This document shows, one piece after another, positions 35,892 to 44,487 of a DNA stretch of 64,000 bases (positions within the stretch are counted from its first letter, which is position 1; every line of letters starts with the position of its first letter). The position numbers and the translations under genes are program-made. Source of the DNA: Pseudomonas sp. 14P_8.1_Bac3. GTDB lineage: Bacteria > Pseudomonadota > Gammaproteobacteria > Pseudomonadales > Pseudomonadaceae. Below the pieces are notes generated by a model, which did not search any database, was not told the DNA's origin, and worked only from the letters and a program-made list of their open reading frames with translations. The DNA lies in contig NZ_JANLOD010000049.1 of NCBI RefSeq assembly GCF_025466085.1, positions 62,001 to 126,000 on the forward strand. Direction: 5' to 3'.

Positions 35892-37175
35892 ATGAAACAG
35901 AAAGTGATCGCCTTCTTTCCGGAAGCCGCCTACGGCCCGGCCCTGAACTCAGTCGGTATCGCCCAGGCATGCGAAGCCCTCGGCCACAAGGCGGTTTTCC
36001 TCACCGACCCGGGCATGAGTGGCGTGTATGCCGGCTACGGTTTTGAAGAACACATGGTCAACATGTCGGCACCGATGCCCGCCGAAGAAATGGCCCGCTA
36101 CTGGGTCGACTTCATCAACGGCCATATCCCGAATTTCCGCAAAACGCCGCTGGAGCAGATCGACAACTACGTGAAGGAATGCTGGGCCGCCATCGTCGAG
36201 ACGGCGAAGTGGGCGCAGAAGGACCTGCCGGCGGTGCTGGACAAGGTCAAGCCCGACCTGATCTGCGTTGACAACGTGATCCTGTTCCCGGCCATCAAGC
36301 AATACGGCAAGCCTTGGGTGCGGATCATTTCCTGCTCGGAAAACGAGATCGAAGACCCGGATATTCCGCCGCACCTGTCGGGCATGAGCGTCGACGACAA
36401 GGCCGGCCACGCGCAATTCCGCCAGCGCTTCGAAGAAGTGGTCGGACCGATTCACGACGACTTCAACCGGTTCCTGCAAGCCCATGGTGAACAGCCGTAT
36501 CCACTGGGGACGTTCTTCGAAGCTTCGCCCTACATGAACCTGTTGTTGTACCCGGATGCGGTGAAGTTCGAGCGCCGCCATCCGTTGCCGGCCGAGCGGT
36601 TCCATTACCTGCAAGGCTGCGTGCGCCACGACACGAGTTACGAGATTCCGGAGTTCCGCGCCAACAACGACAAGCCATTGCTCTACGTCAGTTTTGGCAG
36701 CCTCGGCTCTGGCGATGTCGATCTGCTCCAGCGCCTCATCAGCGCCGTCGGCAAGTTGCCTTACCGCGCGTTGTTCAACGTCGGCGAGCACCTTGATGAG
36801 TACCCGGACCTGCCCGACAACGTGCTGATCTCCAACTGGTTCCCGCAACCGTCGGTGATTGCCCAGGTCGATGCGGTGATCCACCACGGCGGCAACAACA
36901 GCTTCACCGAATGCCTGTTTTTCGGTAAGCCGGCGATCGTCATGTCGTACGTCTGGGACGGCCACGACAACGCCATGCGCGCTGAAGAAAGCGGCCACGG
37001 CTTCAAGCTCGATCGCTACGAGTGGAGCGAAGCACAGCTGGCGGAAAAGCTGGCGGCGTGCCTCAACGATCAAGCGATGCGCCAACGTCTGCAGCGCACC
37101 AGCGCGCAGATGCAATCACGCAAAGGGCCTGCGGACGCGGCCGCCATTCTCGACAAGGTATTGAACGATGTTTGA
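35892..37175 (+). CDS. GT-B glycosyltransferase, UGT/macrolide-type (second copy)
   Basis: The 427-residue enzyme has His-His-Gly-Gly-Asn-Asn-Ser (331-337) and Trp-Asp-Gly-His-Asp-Asn (355-360) in the donor site, the same variant as its paralogue at 29468. Its N-terminal acceptor half opens Ile-Ala-Phe-Phe-Pro-Glu-Ala and contains Val-Asp-Asn-Val (126-129), like the paralogue. AGGAGAA precedes the ATG. Being between an importer and a kinase/uridylyltransferase pair, it likely transfers a sugar from a UDP-sugar to the imported compound or its product. Gene end overlaps the next cupin by 8 bp. Confidence 0.9.
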   Translation: MKQKVIAFFPEAAYGPALNSVGIAQACEALGHKAVFLTDPGMSGVYAGYGFEEHMVNMSAPMPAEEMARYWVDFINGHIPNFRKTPLEQIDNYVKECWAAIVETAKWAQKDLPAVLDKVKPDLICVDNVILFPAIKQYGKPWVRIISCSENEIEDPDIPPHLSGMSVDDKAGHAQFRQRFEEVVGPIHDDFNRFLQAHGEQPYPLGTFFEASPYMNLLLYPDAVKFERRHPLPAERFHYLQGCVRHDTSYEIPEFRANNDKPLLYVSFGSLGSGDVDLLQRLISAVGKLPYRALFNVGEHLDEYPDLPDNVLISNWFPQPSVIAQVDAVIHHGGNNSFTECLFFGKPAIVMSYVWDGHDNAMRAEESGHGFKLDRYEWSEAQLAEKLAACLNDQAMRQRLQRTSAQMQSRKGPADAAAILDKVLNDV

Positions 37176-37536
37176 CTCGAACACCACGGTGGGCACGACG
37201 CCGTACCTCGAAGACGTCAGCCGCCGCACCGATCTGGTGGACTGGGGCGTGCAGAGCGACGCCATTGAAGGTGTCTCGCATTCCAGCGGGCGCCTGCTGT
37301 TCAAAGGCCCGAACAACAGTCCCGAAACCGGGCTCTGGGTGTGCACGCCGGGGCGCTGGCGCCTGTCGATTCCCCGCGACGAGCTGTGCCACTTCATCGC
37401 GGGCGAGGCGACTTACCGTCATGACGACGGTGAAGTGATCGAAGTCCGCGCCAACACCCTGGTGCTGTTCCCGGCCGGCTGGACCGGCGAATGCAACGTC
37501 CGGGAAACCCTGCGCAACGTGTACATGCTGGCCTGA
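37168..37536 (+). CDS. Cupin-domain protein, first of two
   Basis: The 122-residue cupin has Gly-Leu-Trp-Val-Cys-Thr-Pro-Gly (about 55-62) and Asp-Glu-Leu-Cys-His-Phe-Ile-Ala-Gly-Glu (about 71-80), then a C-terminal strand pair. It resembles the next cupin and, more distantly, the cupin at 21609. Function is not known for this subgroup. Co-translation with the glycosyltransferase suggests a role on the same intermediate. Confidence 0.88.
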   Translation: MFDSNTTVGTTPYLEDVSRRTDLVDWGVQSDAIEGVSHSSGRLLFKGPNNSPETGLWVCTPGRWRLSIPRDELCHFIAGEATYRHDDGEVIEVRANTLVLFPAGWTGECNVRETLRNVYMLA

Positions 37537-37544
37537 ACCTGAAC

Positions 37545-37646
37545 CTGTAGGAGCGAGCTTGCTCGCGATGGGCGTGAACGAAAACGCTGGCTGTCTGGAT
37601 TTCCGCCTCGTCTGGGCATCCTTCGCGAGCAAGCTCGCTCCTACAG
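37545..37646. repeat. REPIN inside the operon
   Basis: Inverted arms (CTGTAGGAGCGAGCTTGCTC and its complement) enclose a core unlike that of the shared-core REPINs. It separates the two cupin genes. The hairpin may lower or stabilise expression across the join, since the same operon continues beyond it. Confidence 0.85.
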
Positions 37647-37672
37647 AAAACCCGATTTTTTGGAGAACAATC

Positions 37673-38017
37673 ATGACCACCCCGTTTCTGTACAACCCGC
37701 TGCAAATCACCGACGTCAAGGATTGGGGCGTGATCCCGACCATGCTTGACGGCGAATCCCGTGTCTCCGGCGTGGTGCTGCACAAAGGACCCGAAGGCCA
37801 GTCCGAGTGCGGGGTGTGGATCTGCACCCCGGGCACCTGGTTTTGCCACGTCACCAGCGACGAGTTCTGCCATTTCCTCGAAGGCCGCTGCACCTACGTC
37901 CACGAGTCCGGCGAAGTGATCGAGATCAAGCCCGACACGGCGGCCTTTTTCCACAAGGACTGGAAAGGCGTGTGCACCGTCCATGAGACGGTGAAAAAGG
38001 TCTACATGATCCGGTGA
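37673..38017 (+). CDS. Cupin-domain protein, second of two
   Basis: The 114-residue protein shares with its neighbour the run Gly-Val-Trp-Ile-Cys-Thr-Pro-Gly (about 44-51), Asp-Glu-Phe-Cys-His-Phe-Leu-Glu-Gly (about 60-68) and the closing Val-Tyr-Met. The ATG at 37673 has TTGGAG upstream and lies just after the REPIN. The pair could form a hetero-oligomer or act on two successive substrates; the sequence does not say which. Confidence 0.88.
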   Translation: MTTPFLYNPLQITDVKDWGVIPTMLDGESRVSGVVLHKGPEGQSECGVWICTPGTWFCHVTSDEFCHFLEGRCTYVHESGEVIEIKPDTAAFFHKDWKGVCTVHETVKKVYMIR

Positions 38018-38022
38018 ATGCC

Positions 38023-39090
38023 ATGACTGAGACACGTGCTTCATCGCCCGATCGCGACAGCCAGCGCGCCGCCTTTCTGGCCCGCGCCGGTTTCGCCGAC
38101 GCCCCACTGCTCGCGTTGCCGGCGGATGCCTCGACCCGGCGTTATTTTCGTTTGAGCGGGGAAGGGCTGTTGCTGATGGATTCGCCGCCGCTCAGCGAGC
38201 CGATCGGCCCGTTCATCCAGGTTGCCCGGCACTTGCACGGGCTGGGGCTTTCCGCGCCGGCGCTGGTGCAGGTCGACGAGGAAGCGGGGCTGGCGCTGAT
38301 CGAGGATTTCGGCCACGACACCTACACCCGGCTGTTGGCGGCGGGGCACCCGGAAGCGGCGCTGTATCGATTGGCGGTCGACGCGCTGGTGGCGTTGCAC
38401 CGCGCGCCACTGGCGGCAGACGTGGCGCCTTACGACGCCCGACAACTGAGTGATGAATTCGCGCTGCTGATCGACTGGTATATCCCGCTGTTGATCGGCA
38501 AGGACGCCGCGCTGGACCTGCGCGAGTCATTTCTGCGGGTGTTCGCCGAGGTCTGCGGTGAGGTCGCGCAACGTCGCGAAGCCTTGGTGTTGCGCGACTT
38601 CCACGTCGACAACCTGATGCTGCTGGAAGGCCGCGAAGGCGTGGCCGCCTGTGGTTTGCTGGATTTTCAGGACGCGTTGATCGGCTCGGCGGCCTACGAC
38701 TTGATGTCGTTGCTCGAAGACGCCCGTCGCGACGTACCCGAAGCGCTGCGTGTGGCGCTGCTGACCCATTACCTGATGCAACGTCCGGAACTCGCTACGC
38801 CGCGTTTTCTCGAGGATTACCGGCGGCTCGCCGCCCAGCGCCACGCCAAGGTGCTGGGGATCTTCGTGCGCCTGGCGGGGCGCGACGGCAAGCATGGCTA
38901 TCTGGCGCATTTGCCCCGCACCCTCGGTTTGTTCGTTCGGGCGCTGCAGGCCGAAGCCCTGGCGCCGTTGCGCGACTGGCTCGACCACCACGTACCGGCG
39001 TGGCGCGAAGCGTTGCCGCCCGCGACCCTGGCGATGTTGCGCGAAACCCCTTATCGACTGGTTCAAGGATCTTCCCATGGCCACCTTTGA
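38023..39090 (+). CDS. AmgK-like anomeric sugar kinase (aminoglycoside phosphotransferase fold)
   Basis: The 355-residue kinase has the nucleotide loop Asp-Ala-Ser-Thr-Arg-Arg-Tyr-Phe (35-42), catalytic loop Arg-Asp-Phe-His-Val-Asp-Asn (191-197) and metal motif Leu-Asp-Phe-Gln-Asp-Ala (213-218). This pattern is that of AmgK, which phosphorylates MurNAc and GlcNAc at C1 in Pseudomonas cell-wall recycling. The usual amgK lies with murU, but here the partner is a GlmU-like enzyme two genes on. An ATG at 38023 is preferred to an in-frame GTG at 38014. The end overlaps the aldehyde dehydrogenase by 14 bp. It is likely a specialised paralogue. Confidence 0.85.
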   Translation: MTETRASSPDRDSQRAAFLARAGFADAPLLALPADASTRRYFRLSGEGLLLMDSPPLSEPIGPFIQVARHLHGLGLSAPALVQVDEEAGLALIEDFGHDTYTRLLAAGHPEAALYRLAVDALVALHRAPLAADVAPYDARQLSDEFALLIDWYIPLLIGKDAALDLRESFLRVFAEVCGEVAQRREALVLRDFHVDNLMLLEGREGVAACGLLDFQDALIGSAAYDLMSLLEDARRDVPEALRVALLTHYLMQRPELATPRFLEDYRRLAAQRHAKVLGIFVRLAGRDGKHGYLAHLPRTLGLFVRALQAEALAPLRDWLDHHVPAWREALPPATLAMLRETPYRLVQGSSHGHL

Positions 39091-40585
39091 CACTGACACT
39101 GCCCAACGCTTCATCAATGCCGAGTACCTGCCCCTGACCGACGCCCGCGTGCGCGAAGTGCTGGATCCGGCGACCCTGCAACGCGTCGGACAGGTCGGCG
39201 TGTGCGGCGCAACCGACGTGCAAGCCGCCGTCGATGCCGCCACCGCTGCGCAACAACAGTGGCGGCTGATCGATGCGAAAAGCCGCGCCGCGCGCTTGCA
39301 TCAACTGGCCAATGCCATCGAACAGCACGTCGCCTGCAATCGCGAGGTCGCACGGTTGATGACCCTGGAAATGGGCAAGCCGTTTCCCGAAGCCATGGGC
39401 GAGCTGGCCAACTGCGCGCCGATCTTCCGTTACTACGCGGAAATGGCCCGGGACGATGCCGGCAAGGTCGCCGGCACCACGCAAATCGGCTCGTTCCAGC
39501 ATGTGCGTTATGAGCCGTATGGCGTCAGCGTGCACATCATGCCCTTCAACTTTCCGATCCTGTTGATGTGCTGGACGGTCGCGGCTTCGCTTGCAGCGGG
39601 CAACGCCTGCATCATCAAACCGGCGGAAGCCACGACCCTGTGCACGCTCAAGTTCATGGAGCACTTCACCGCGCTGCTGCCGGGTCTGGTGTCTTGCGTG
39701 CCGGGCGATGCCGTGACGGCACAGTGGCTGGTGAAGTCGAGCGGCACCCACGCGGTGGCGTTTACCGGCAGCGTGGCGGCGGGCAAAGCGGTGGCGATGG
39801 CCTGTGCCGAACAGATGAAACCGTGCGTGATCGAGGCCGGTGGCAGCGACCCGCTGATCATCTCCAAACATGCGCCGCTGGAGGTCGCGGCCGCAGGTGC
39901 GGTCACCGCCGCGTTCCACCTCAGCGGGCAGATTTGCACCTCGGCGGAACGCTTCTACGTGGTCGATGAGATCCACGACGAGTTCGTCGCCCGGTTCGCC
40001 GAACGCACCCGCGCCCTGCGCATCGGTCATGGCCTGGAGCGCACGGAAATCGGGCCGATGGTCAGCGAGGCCGCGCGCAATAAAGTCATGCGCCTGGTCG
40101 ACGACGCCGTGGCCAAGGGCGCAACCCTGGTCTGCGGGGGACGGATTCCGCCGCAGCACAGTGTGGGCTGGTTCTATGAACCGACCATCCTCACCGGGGT
40201 GACCGGTGACATGGCGATTCTCCAGGAAGAGTGCTTCGGCCCGGTCGCCGCGATCTGCCGGGTCAGCGATTTTGACGAAGCGGTGCGTTTGGCCAACGAT
40301 TCGCCGTTCGGTCTGGGGGCCTCGCTGTTCTCCACCGATCTGGCGGAAGCGATGGAGGCCGCCGAGCGTCTTGAAGCCGGGATGGTCTGGGTCAACAACC
40401 CGCTGATCGACAACGACGCGCTGCCTTTTGGCGGCTGGAAAATGTCCGGCTTGGGGCGTGAACTCGGGCGTCAGGGCCTCGAAGCGTTCCGCCGCTCGAA
40501 AATGGTCATCATCGATCACCAGCCGAAGATTCAGGACTGGTGGTATCCGTATGCCGACGACGTGTTCTATCGCGATCAGGTTTGA
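39077..40585 (+). CDS. NAD(P)-dependent aldehyde dehydrogenase, semialdehyde type
   Basis: The 502-residue enzyme has the oxyanion Asn158, general base Glu253 in Val-Ile-Glu-Ala-Gly-Gly-Ser, and nucleophile Cys287 in Ser-Gly-Gln-Ile-Cys-Thr-Ser. The Glu-Ala-Gly-Gly-Ser-Asp-Pro and Gly-Gln-Ile-Cys forms resemble succinate-semialdehyde dehydrogenases. It converts an aldehyde to the acid in the cytosol. It lies between the kinase and the uridylyltransferase, an unusual mixture of sugar activation and aldehyde oxidation. Confidence 0.92.
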   Translation: MATFDTDTAQRFINAEYLPLTDARVREVLDPATLQRVGQVGVCGATDVQAAVDAATAAQQQWRLIDAKSRAARLHQLANAIEQHVACNREVARLMTLEMGKPFPEAMGELANCAPIFRYYAEMARDDAGKVAGTTQIGSFQHVRYEPYGVSVHIMPFNFPILLMCWTVAASLAAGNACIIKPAEATTLCTLKFMEHFTALLPGLVSCVPGDAVTAQWLVKSSGTHAVAFTGSVAAGKAVAMACAEQMKPCVIEAGGSDPLIISKHAPLEVAAAGAVTAAFHLSGQICTSAERFYVVDEIHDEFVARFAERTRALRIGHGLERTEIGPMVSEAARNKVMRLVDDAVAKGATLVCGGRIPPQHSVGWFYEPTILTGVTGDMAILQEECFGPVAAICRVSDFDEAVRLANDSPFGLGASLFSTDLAEAMEAAERLEAGMVWVNNPLIDNDALPFGGWKMSGLGRELGRQGLEAFRRSKMVIIDHQPKIQDWWYPYADDVFYRDQV

Positions 40586-40602
40586 CTCACTGGGAGGGTC
40601 GT

Positions 40603-41364
40603 ATGAGCGACAACGTTTCCTGGCCCACCCTGGCGGTGATACTCGCCGCCGGGCAGGGCACTCGCATGCGTTCGCCGCTGCCAAAGGTCATGCATCTGGT
40701 GGGCGACCGGCCGTTGCTCGGTCACGTGCTGGCGGCGGTCGAGGCGGCGGACATTGAGCACTGCGCGGTGGTCGTGGGCGCTGGCAGTCGGGTGGTGCTC
40801 GATTATTTGAAGCAGGCCGTGCCGACGGTGCGCACGTTTACCCAGCAGGAACAGCTGGGCACAGCGCACGCGGTGCTCGCCGCCCGGCCGGCGTTGCAGG
40901 CTCACGAGCAGGGCTGTGTGCTGGTGCTGTTTGGCGATTCACCGTTGATCAGCGCGCAGACCTTGTTGCACCTGCGGCAGGCACTGATCGACGGTGCCGC
41001 CGTGGCGGTCGCCGGGTTTCGTACCGAACAGCCGGGGCCTTACGGGCGCTTGCTGGTGGAAGGGGGACGCTTGCTCGCGATCCGCGAAGCCAAGGACGCC
41101 AGTGCGCAGGAACGTGAGATCAATTTCTGTAATGGCGGGGTGATGGGTTTGCGCGCCGACACCTGCCTCTGGCTGCTGGACCGGATCGGCAATCAGAACG
41201 CCCAGGGCGAGTATTACCTCACCGATGCCGTGGCGCTGGCCAACAACGCCGGCCTGCCCGTCACCGCGGTGGAGGTGGACGAGACCGACGTGCTTGGGGT
41301 CAATGATCGTCAACAATTGCAGGCGGCCGAACAGCTTTACCAGCAGCGTCGAGGTCGCGAATGA
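40603..41364 (+). CDS. Stand-alone GlmU-type uridylyltransferase domain
   Basis: The 253-residue protein matches only the N-terminal pyrophosphorylase domain of GlmU: Leu-Ala-Ala-Gly-Gln-Gly-Thr-Arg-Met (14-22), Lys28, Gln-Leu-Gly-Thr-Ala-His-Ala (84-90), Gly-Asp-Ser-Pro (111-114) and Asn-Ala-Gln-Gly-Glu-Tyr-Tyr-Leu-Thr-Asp (199-208). The left-handed beta-helix acetyltransferase domain is absent. It should convert a sugar-1-phosphate and UTP to a UDP-sugar. GGGAGGG precedes the ATG. With the AmgK-like kinase it would form a complete salvage route from free sugar to UDP-sugar. Confidence 0.88.
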   Translation: MSDNVSWPTLAVILAAGQGTRMRSPLPKVMHLVGDRPLLGHVLAAVEAADIEHCAVVVGAGSRVVLDYLKQAVPTVRTFTQQEQLGTAHAVLAARPALQAHEQGCVLVLFGDSPLISAQTLLHLRQALIDGAAVAVAGFRTEQPGPYGRLLVEGGRLLAIREAKDASAQEREINFCNGGVMGLRADTCLWLLDRIGNQNAQGEYYLTDAVALANNAGLPVTAVEVDETDVLGVNDRQQLQAAEQLYQQRRGRE

Positions 41365-41375
41365 AGGAGTGGGTC

Positions 41376-42854
41376 ATGGCTGATTATCAGCGGTTGTACA
41401 TCGGCGGCGAATGGGTCGCGCCGGTGCAGCGTGGTGTATTCGAAACGTTTGATCCGAGCGATGAATCGGTGCTGGCACAGGTCGCGGCTGCCACGGCCGA
41501 AGACATCGACCTGGCTGTCGCTGCCGCGCGCCGGGCGTTCGACGAAGGTGACTGGCCGCGTTGGAGTGGAGCGCAACGGGCGCATGTGCTGCGGCGTATT
41601 GCAGAAGGCATCCGTGCGCGGCAGGACGAACTGGCGGCCATCGAGGTGCGCGACAACGGCAAGCCGCTGCCTGAGGCATTGTGGGACATCGCCGACACCG
41701 CCGGGTGTTTCGACTTCTATGCCGGGCTCGCGGAAGGTTCCGATCAACACAGCGAGCAATCGATCAGCGTGCCGGATGAACGCTTCAACGCGTCGGTGAT
41801 CAAGGAACCGGTGGGCGTGGTCGCGGCGATCATCCCGTGGAATTTCCCGATGCTGATGGCCTCGTGGAAAGTCGCGCCGGCCCTGGCGGCGGGCTGCACG
41901 GTGGTACTGAAACCGTCTGAGCTGACGCCGTTGACAGCCCTGGAGCTGGCCGGCATTGCTGATCGTGCGGGGTTGCCGGCCGGGGTGCTGAACGTGGTCA
42001 GCGGAGTGGGGCGTGAGGCCGGCGCGCCACTGGCCGAGCACCCGGACGTCGACAAGATCGCCTTCACCGGCAGCGTGCCAACCGGGCGCAAGATCATGCA
42101 AGCGGCGGCGGCCGAGATCAAAAACATCAGCCTGGAGCTGGGCGGCAAATCGCCGTTCGTGATCTTCGCTGACAGCGATCTCGATGCGGCGGTGGAGTGG
42201 ATTCTGTTCGGGATTTTCTGGAACCAGGGGCAGGTGTGTTCGGCCACTTCGCGGGTGTTGGTGGAGCGTGCGTTGTATCCGGCGTTGCTGGCGCGTTTGA
42301 TCGAGGCCACCGAGCAGATCCGGATTGGCCAGGGTTTCGCCGAGGGGGTGAAGCTTGGGCCGCTGGTGAGTCAGGGGCAGCTGGACAAGGTGCTGGACGC
42401 TATTTCGCTGGGGCAGAAGGAGGGCGCCCGGCTGGTGTCCGGCGGTTCTCGCCCGGCTCATCTGCCCAAGGGGTTTTACCTGAAGCCGACGATCTTCGCT
42501 GATGTGCCGGAGGAGAGTTCGCTTTGGCGTGAGGAAATCTTTGGGCCGGTGGTGTGTTTGCGTGCGTTCGATACCGAAGCCGAGGCGATTCGGTTGGCCA
42601 ATGATTCGCCGTTTGGTTTGGCGGCGGCGGTGATGTCGCGGGACCTTACGCGCTGTGAACGCGTGGCGCGGCGTTTTCGTGCCGGGATTGTCTGGGTCAA
42701 CTGCTCGCAACCCACCTTCGTCGAAGCGCCTTGGGGTGGTTACAAGCAGAGTGGTATCGGGCGCGAGTTGGGGGAGTGGGGGTTCAACAATTACCTGGAG
42801 ACCAAGCAGATTACCCGGTATCACGGCGAGGCTTGGGGGTGGTATTTGGGGTGA
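41376..42854 (+). CDS. Aldehyde dehydrogenase, betaine/aminoaldehyde type
   Basis: The 492-residue enzyme has Asn156, Glu254 in Leu-Glu-Leu-Gly-Gly-Lys-Ser-Pro and Cys288 in Gly-Gln-Val-Cys-Ser-Ala. The Trp-Ile-Leu-Phe-Gly-Ile-Phe-Trp-Asn-Gln stretch before the Cys fits the BADH/aminobutyraldehyde branch. The ATG at 41376 with AAGGAG is chosen over one at 41361 that overlaps the previous stop. It is the last gene of the operon and is closely related to the dehydrogenase at 46769. Confidence 0.93.
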   Translation: MADYQRLYIGGEWVAPVQRGVFETFDPSDESVLAQVAAATAEDIDLAVAAARRAFDEGDWPRWSGAQRAHVLRRIAEGIRARQDELAAIEVRDNGKPLPEALWDIADTAGCFDFYAGLAEGSDQHSEQSISVPDERFNASVIKEPVGVVAAIIPWNFPMLMASWKVAPALAAGCTVVLKPSELTPLTALELAGIADRAGLPAGVLNVVSGVGREAGAPLAEHPDVDKIAFTGSVPTGRKIMQAAAAEIKNISLELGGKSPFVIFADSDLDAAVEWILFGIFWNQGQVCSATSRVLVERALYPALLARLIEATEQIRIGQGFAEGVKLGPLVSQGQLDKVLDAISLGQKEGARLVSGGSRPAHLPKGFYLKPTIFADVPEESSLWREEIFGPVVCLRAFDTEAEAIRLANDSPFGLAAAVMSRDLTRCERVARRFRAGIVWVNCSQPTFVEAPWGGYKQSGIGRELGEWGFNNYLETKQITRYHGEAWGWYLG

Positions 42855-42863
42855 TGGGTTAGG

Positions 42864-42945
42864 GCGATGAACTCAAAGGCGCCGTGTTCATTCACACAGC
42901 CCGCGTCATCGTTAACGACCATCGCTGGCAAGCCAGCTCCTACAG
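42864..42945. repeat. Half REPIN, left arm lost
   Basis: The shared REPIN core and the right arm ending AGCTCCTACAG are present in the orientation opposite to the copy at 19099, but the left arm is missing before GCGATGA. It is joined to a full copy downstream. Confidence 0.8.
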
Positions 42946-42969
42946 GTGGAACCGGGATCACACAATCCC

Positions 42970-43071
42970 TTGTAGGAGCCAACTTGCTGGCGATGAACCC
43001 AAAGGCGCCGCGTTCATTCAGACAGCCCGTGTCATCGTTAACGACCATCGCGGGCAAGCCAGCTCCTACAG
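42970..43071. repeat. REPIN, shared-core type
   Basis: Full-length copy with TGTAGGAGCC at the left and CTCCTACA at the right. The core matches the copies at 19099 and 53.8 kb in reverse complement. It lies between the large operon and a convergent MFS gene. Confidence 0.85.
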
Positions 43072-43137
43072 CGTTCGGTGTCGTGTGATGGACTCGGATT
43101 ACACAGCAGTAACGGATATGCCCCCACTCCAAACCCT

Positions 43138-44442
43138 CTAGTCGAGCGGCTTCCCAGCCGTCTCCTTCACCATCGCCAACCCAACCAACGTCAAACACAA
43201 ACACGCCATCACATACAAAGCAGGCGCATTATTGTTGCCAGTCAGGCCAATCAGCCCGGTAGCAAAGAACTGCGCAAAGCCACCAAAGATCGACACCCCC
43301 AGGCAATAAACAATCGACAACCCAGTCGCCCGGATCGCCCGCGGGAATAGCTCGGTCACCAGCACCAGCGTGGGCACAGTAATCAGCACCAACAACAACG
43401 TAGTCACCAATGACACGGCTAACAGCATGCCCAGCGTCGGATACTGATTCATCAGGACGAAGGCCGGATAAATCAGCAGCAACATCGGAAAACTGCCCAG
43501 GGCAATCGTCCGTCGACGACCCATGCGGTCGCTAAGCCGGCCCGCCCAGATCGACAGGCCGATCTGCACCAGGGCCCCGAGACATGCCGCGGTGGTGCCC
43601 ATCGTCATCGGCAGATGCAGCACCGTCACGGTGTAGTTGGTCATGTAGTCCAGCACGATGTAAGTCGAAGCCGTGCTGCCAATCACCAACAAAACCCCGG
43701 TCAGAATCCTTCGACGGTGGCGGGTGAAAATAAGCTTTATGCTGGAGGGCGCACCTTCGTCCTGCCCAGGCTCGGCAGCGGTTTCCTTGAGATGGCGACG
43801 GATGTAGATGCCCACCGGTATCACCAGCATGCCCAGCACAAACGGCAGGCGCCAGCCCCAGCTTTCCAGCGCCTCAGGGGGCAAGGACGAGCTCAACGCC
43901 AACGCCACCAACGCTCCCATCAGAAAGCTCAAGCCCTGACTGAACAACTGCCAGCTGCCATAGAATCCGCGACTGTTATCGTCCGCATATTCCATCAACA
44001 TAGCCGTCGACGCGCCAACTTCACCGCCAATCGCGAAGCCCTGGACCAGCCGCGCCAGCACGATGAGCAGCGGCGCGGCGATGCCGATCTGCGCGTAGGT
44101 CGGGGCTATGGCAAACAGTAGCGACCCCAGCGCCATCAGCCACAGCGTCAGCATCATGGCCGGTTTGCGCCCGGCCCGGTCGGCATAGGCGCCCAGCACC
44201 AGCCCACCGATGGGACGCATGCCGAAGCCGACGCCAAACGTCGCCAGCGACAGCAGCAACTGCCCAAGCGTGCTCTCGACCGGAAAGAACTGCCGGCCGA
44301 TCAACGTTGCGAAGAAGCTGTACACAGAGAAATCGTAGAACTCAAGGCCGGAGCCAATGGTGATGGCGGCGATGGCGCGCGCGCTGATCGGCTGCCGCAT
44401 TGAAGATGCGACAGGCACAGCGGTGGAAACGGGAGTGGACAT
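43138..44442 (-). CDS. MFS metabolite:H+ symporter (MHS family)
   Basis: The 434-residue carrier has twelve helices. Helix 1 contains Gly-Ser-Gly-Leu-Glu-Phe-Tyr-Asp-Phe, and the loop 2-3 Ala-Asp-Arg-Ala-Gly-Arg-Lys is the MFS motif with MHS spacing; a second Arg-Leu-Ser-Asp-Arg-Met-Gly-Arg-Arg copy lies after helix 8. AGGAG precedes the ATG. It shares strand and operon with the M20 amidohydrolase upstream, so it probably imports or exports the amide/acid processed by that enzyme. Confidence 0.9.
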   Translation of the reverse strand: MSTPVSTAVPVASSMRQPISARAIAAITIGSGLEFYDFSVYSFFATLIGRQFFPVESTLGQLLLSLATFGVGFGMRPIGGLVLGAYADRAGRKPAMMLTLWLMALGSLLFAIAPTYAQIGIAAPLLIVLARLVQGFAIGGEVGASTAMLMEYADDNSRGFYGSWQLFSQGLSFLMGALVALALSSSLPPEALESWGWRLPFVLGMLVIPVGIYIRRHLKETAAEPGQDEGAPSSIKLIFTRHRRRILTGVLLVIGSTASTYIVLDYMTNYTVTVLHLPMTMGTTAACLGALVQIGLSIWAGRLSDRMGRRRTIALGSFPMLLLIYPAFVLMNQYPTLGMLLAVSLVTTLLLVLITVPTLVLVTELFPRAIRATGLSIVYCLGVSIFGGFAQFFATGLIGLTGNNNAPALYVMACLCLTLVGLAMVKETAGKPLD

Positions 44443-44487
44443 CGTGCGAACTCCTGGAGACGAGGCGATATCGAAGGGGTGGAAGGA

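Noticed and set aside
38795..40684. 629-codon minus-strand frame over the kinase and aldehyde dehydrogenase
   Set aside because: Antisense shadow of two genes with full catalytic motifs.
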